Assembly (NCBI RefSeq): GCF_000526215.1 | Contig: NZ_JAFQ01000004.1 | Coordinates: 7,378,001-7,442,000 of the forward strand | DNA length: 64,000 nucleotides | DNA from: Nocardia sp. BMG51109 | GTDB taxonomy: Bacteria > Actinomycetota > Actinomycetes > Mycobacteriales > Mycobacteriaceae | Reading direction: 5' to 3' | In this document: in pieces, positions 62,183-64,000 of the stretch | Position numbering within the stretch: the first letter of the stretch is position 1 | Layout of the letters: the number at the start of each line of letters is the position of its first letter | Made by a program: the position numbers and the translations under genes | Notes under the pieces: model-generated | The model's database searches: none | What the model was told of the DNA's origin: nothing | What the model saw: only the letters and a program-made list of their open reading frames with translations

Positions 62183-62923
62183 ATGTTCGTTGACCTGCAA
62201 CAAGATTGGGCGGCACACGTTGCCTCCCGGCTCGCCACCGACGGAATCGCCCGGTTCGACCACATCCGCACCCGGGCACAATTCGTGACGCTCGCCGCAT
62301 CCCTGGGCCGGATAGTGCCACACCGCGACAGTGACGATGACGGCGTGACAATGCTCGAGAATCGCGCCGACGTCGGCCGCCGTATCGGGTTCGAAGGCTT
62401 CGGAACCGGAGCGCTGGCACCGCACACCGACCGATCCGGCGTCATCGACCCGCCTGCGCTCCTCCTAGTGCTCTGCGGCCGCAAAAGCAGCTCCGGAGGC
62501 GAATGCATCGCTATCGACGGTCGCAGCGTCTACACCGACCTCGCAGCCCACAGCCCCGAAGCCGTGCACGAGTTGTCACGCTCTCGCACAGTGCTTTTCG
62601 GTGGTGCCGCCGGATATCTCGGGTCGGTGTTCGAACACGCGCGCAGCGGCCGTATCCGGGTTCGCTACCGCACGGATGGCCTCGCGAAATTCTCACCCGA
62701 CCTCACTCGATGGCTACCAGGTCTCAACGAGGCGATCGAGCGGCACACGGTACGGTTCGCGCTCGAACCCGGACAGGGCTATGCCCTGCACAATCATCGC
62801 TGGCTGCACGGCCGTACGGCCTTCACCGGTGAGCGGGTCATGTACCGGCTGAGCCTGAACCCACACCCGGAATTCGCGATTTCCTCCGGCTTCGAGGTCC
62901 CGGGCGCGGCGGCGGTGGCCTGA
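62183..62923 (+). CDS. TauD/TfdA-type Fe(II)/2-oxoglutarate dioxygenase
   Basis: 246 residues from the ATG at 62183. Iron ligands HTDRS (HxD) at about residue 89 and LHNHRWLHGR near the C-terminus, with the Arg that binds 2-oxoglutarate nearby; overall order fits TauD-like hydroxylases. The substrate is unknown. It overlaps the next gene by one base (TGATG), so the two are cotranslated. Divergent from the Nudix/XRE operon. Confidence 0.82.
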   Translation: MFVDLQQDWAAHVASRLATDGIARFDHIRTRAQFVTLAASLGRIVPHRDSDDDGVTMLENRADVGRRIGFEGFGTGALAPHTDRSGVIDPPALLLVLCGRKSSSGGECIAIDGRSVYTDLAAHSPEAVHELSRSRTVLFGGAAGYLGSVFEHARSGRIRVRYRTDGLAKFSPDLTRWLPGLNEAIERHTVRFALEPGQGYALHNHRWLHGRTAFTGERVMYRLSLNPHPEFAISSGFEVPGAAAVA

Positions 62924-63174
62924 TGAACGTCGACTACGACACGGTGCGGATCGCCATGCGATTCGAGAACGGCTCCGACGATCCCAACCACTATCCCTAC
63001 TACGACGAATGCGGATTCGATCCCGGCCCCCTCACCACCGAACAAGCCCACCGCCTACTACAAATCCACCTCCACAACGACACCGTGCAGTGCAGGCAAC
63101 GACAAGCCGCCCTGCAAGTCCTCGAGATCGCCGGACGGCTACGACGACCCCACTGGTTGCGGGTGCGTACCTGA
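62923..63174 (+). CDS. Small protein of unknown function coupled to the dioxygenase
   Basis: 83 residues. Starts at the dioxygenase stop codon. An acidic, aromatic N-terminal half (NGSDDPNHYPYYDECGFDPG) is followed by a helical, basic C-terminus (LLQIHLHNDTVQCRQRQAAL). No recognised family. Translational coupling suggests a partner of the dioxygenase, for example a substrate or regulatory subunit; this is inference. Confidence 0.65.
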   Translation: MNVDYDTVRIAMRFENGSDDPNHYPYYDECGFDPGPLTTEQAHRLLQIHLHNDTVQCRQRQAALQVLEIAGRLRRPHWLRVRT

Positions 63175-63450
63175 CGTATGCCCTGACCTCCGGCTAGCCG
63201 AGCCGCGCGGCTCCGCCAACGAATCCCACGGGGTCTACTGGATGGCCATGCGTGCCGGGAGGCTCGCCGTCGTGCCCACGGCCCAGACTGACGCTCGCCT
63301 CCGTAATCCCGCTCATGTACACACGCGCCGTATCGAGCCTCGCCCGAGCGTCGTTGGACAGAGCCAGTGCCACCAGCAGCAGTCCCCACCGCCGCGAAGA
63401 ACACCGGCGCAGGCCACAGGATGACAACAAGCCACGATGCCATGCCGGAG
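63175..63450. other. Intergenic, convergent junction
   Basis: About 275 bp between the small gene above and the two minus-strand genes below. No feature recognised. Confidence 0.4.
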
Positions 63451-63654
63451 CTACAGGTCGTCCTCGATCAGAAGCAGATACGCCGCCTCCAAATGCACGA
63501 TGCACTCGTCAGGATGATGGAACCGATGGATCTCGCGCAGCTCCTCCGCCCGTTGCGGTGTCAGCTCCATCAAAGACGCCTGGCACAGGAACTCCGCCAG
63601 CCAGCTGTCAGCGTAGACAAAGTTCCGAAAGTGCACGGGCTCCGGCGATGTCAT
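63451..63654 (-). CDS. Small protein of unknown function
   Basis: 67 residues, acidic and mostly helical by composition (LTPQRAEELREIHRFHHPD, then HLEAAYLLLIEDDL). Its ATG overlaps the stop codon of the upstream gene by four bases, so the two are cotranslated. Family not recognised. Confidence 0.6.
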   Translation of the reverse strand: MTSPEPVHFRNFVYADSWLAEFLCQASLMELTPQRAEELREIHRFHHPDECIVHLEAAYLLLIEDDL

Positions 63655-64000
63655 CCGACGTCACCGCTCTCCGGCCACACCCGCCGTGGCGGAAACTCCG
63701 TCCCATCCCCCTCCAGCCCCTGTTCCGGCGGCAACCGCAAACGTCCCGCTCGTACCGCCCCCACCAATTCATCGAACGACTCGATGCACCAGCTCAGTGC
63801 AGCCGCATCCCGATCACCGTGCTTCGGATCGTGCTGCCGGAACGCGTACAGGACGTACTTCCAGACGAGCCAAGCAACCCATTGCCCGTACGATGACGGG
63901 CTGAGCGGCGCATCGTCCTGGTACGCAACGTCTTTGGTGTGTCCGCCTGCTTCACGATCGATGAACCAGGTGTACAAGCTCAGCTGTTCATTGAGCTTGC
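63651..64000 (-). CDS. Protein of unknown function, 5' end outside window
   Basis: The frame is open to the window edge, so at least 115 residues and a start beyond 64000. Visible part: LYTWFIDREAGGHTKDVAYQ then a Trp/Tyr-rich segment (GQWVAWLVWKYVLYAF) and a Gly/Pro-rich end. It could be membrane-associated. It is coupled by ATGA overlap to the small gene downstream. No family recognised. Confidence 0.6.
   Translation of the reverse strand, partial: KLNEQLSLYTWFIDREAGGHTKDVAYQDDAPLSPSSYGQWVAWLVWKYVLYAFRQHDPKHGDRDAAALSWCIESFDELVGAVRAGRLRLPPEQGLEGDGTEFPPRRVWPESGDVG

Overview
The window is very GC-rich DNA from a mycolic-acid-type actinomycete. Nocardia is the best guess: it combines a mycofactocin locus, a DevR/DosR response regulator, a PKS-PapA-MmpL lipid locus, actinobacterial-type regulators (PucR, SARP-like NB-ARC/TPR, many TetR) and several probable leaderless genes. 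Nearly all of it looks chromosomal. The last ~4 kb, after 59.9 kb, looks like an accessory tract beside a tRNA 3' fragment and a serine-integrase remnant.

Layout. 0-4 kb: a 5'-truncated long-form GAPDH, a LysR regulator and a divergent Glu/Leu/Phe/Val dehydrogenase. 4-16 kb: an HD-domain protein; two paralogous SulP-carbonic anhydrase fusions; an amidase; a CBS protein with an ArsB/NhaD-type transporter; an MmpL transporter. Three of these transport units share a promoter-proximal direct repeat of 11-bp period. 17-29 kb: a Nudix-like protein, a PapA-like acyltransferase, a fully reducing type I PKS and a divergent MmpL, which together form a plausible envelope-lipid locus. 29-36 kb: a dienelactone-hydrolase-like protein, a lipocalin-like protein, a lipoprotein carboxylesterase, small proteins, NhaA, and a saccharopine-dehydrogenase-like protein divergent from a TetR regulator with a clear palindromic operator. 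37-40 kb: a hypoxia-type group made of an Rv2004c-like kinase/ATPase with two DosR-like boxes, DevR without a neighbouring sensor kinase, and a PNPOx-like flavoprotein. 40-44.5 kb: a PucR regulator, a fatty acid desaturase and a GntR/FadR regulator.

44.6-51.7 kb: the mycofactocin locus, in the order mftR(-) / mftA-mftB-mftC-mftD-SDR-mftF-mftE. It holds a ribosomally made precursor of 36 residues, its RRE chaperone, radical-SAM maturase, FMN dehydrogenase, a mycofactocin-coupled dehydrogenase, glycosyltransferase and peptidase. Between the SDR gene and mftF lies ~760 bp that appears to be a decaying tandem array of copies of the mftF translation-initiation region.

51.7-59.9 kb: an arsR/arsI(cadI) pair with two mirror-image operators; a CYP157-like P450 lacking the usual ExxR arginine and showing a strong Shine-Dalgarno sequence in front of an ACG codon; a large NB-ARC/TPR regulator carrying two perfect in-frame repeat arrays; a divergent pair of genes only 18 bp apart that share a probable bidirectional leaderless promoter; a TetR regulator and a methyltransferase. 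59.9-64 kb: the tRNA/integrase remnant, an XRE regulator with a zinc ribbon, a Nudix hydrolase, a TauD-like dioxygenase and small unknown genes. The last gene runs off the window.
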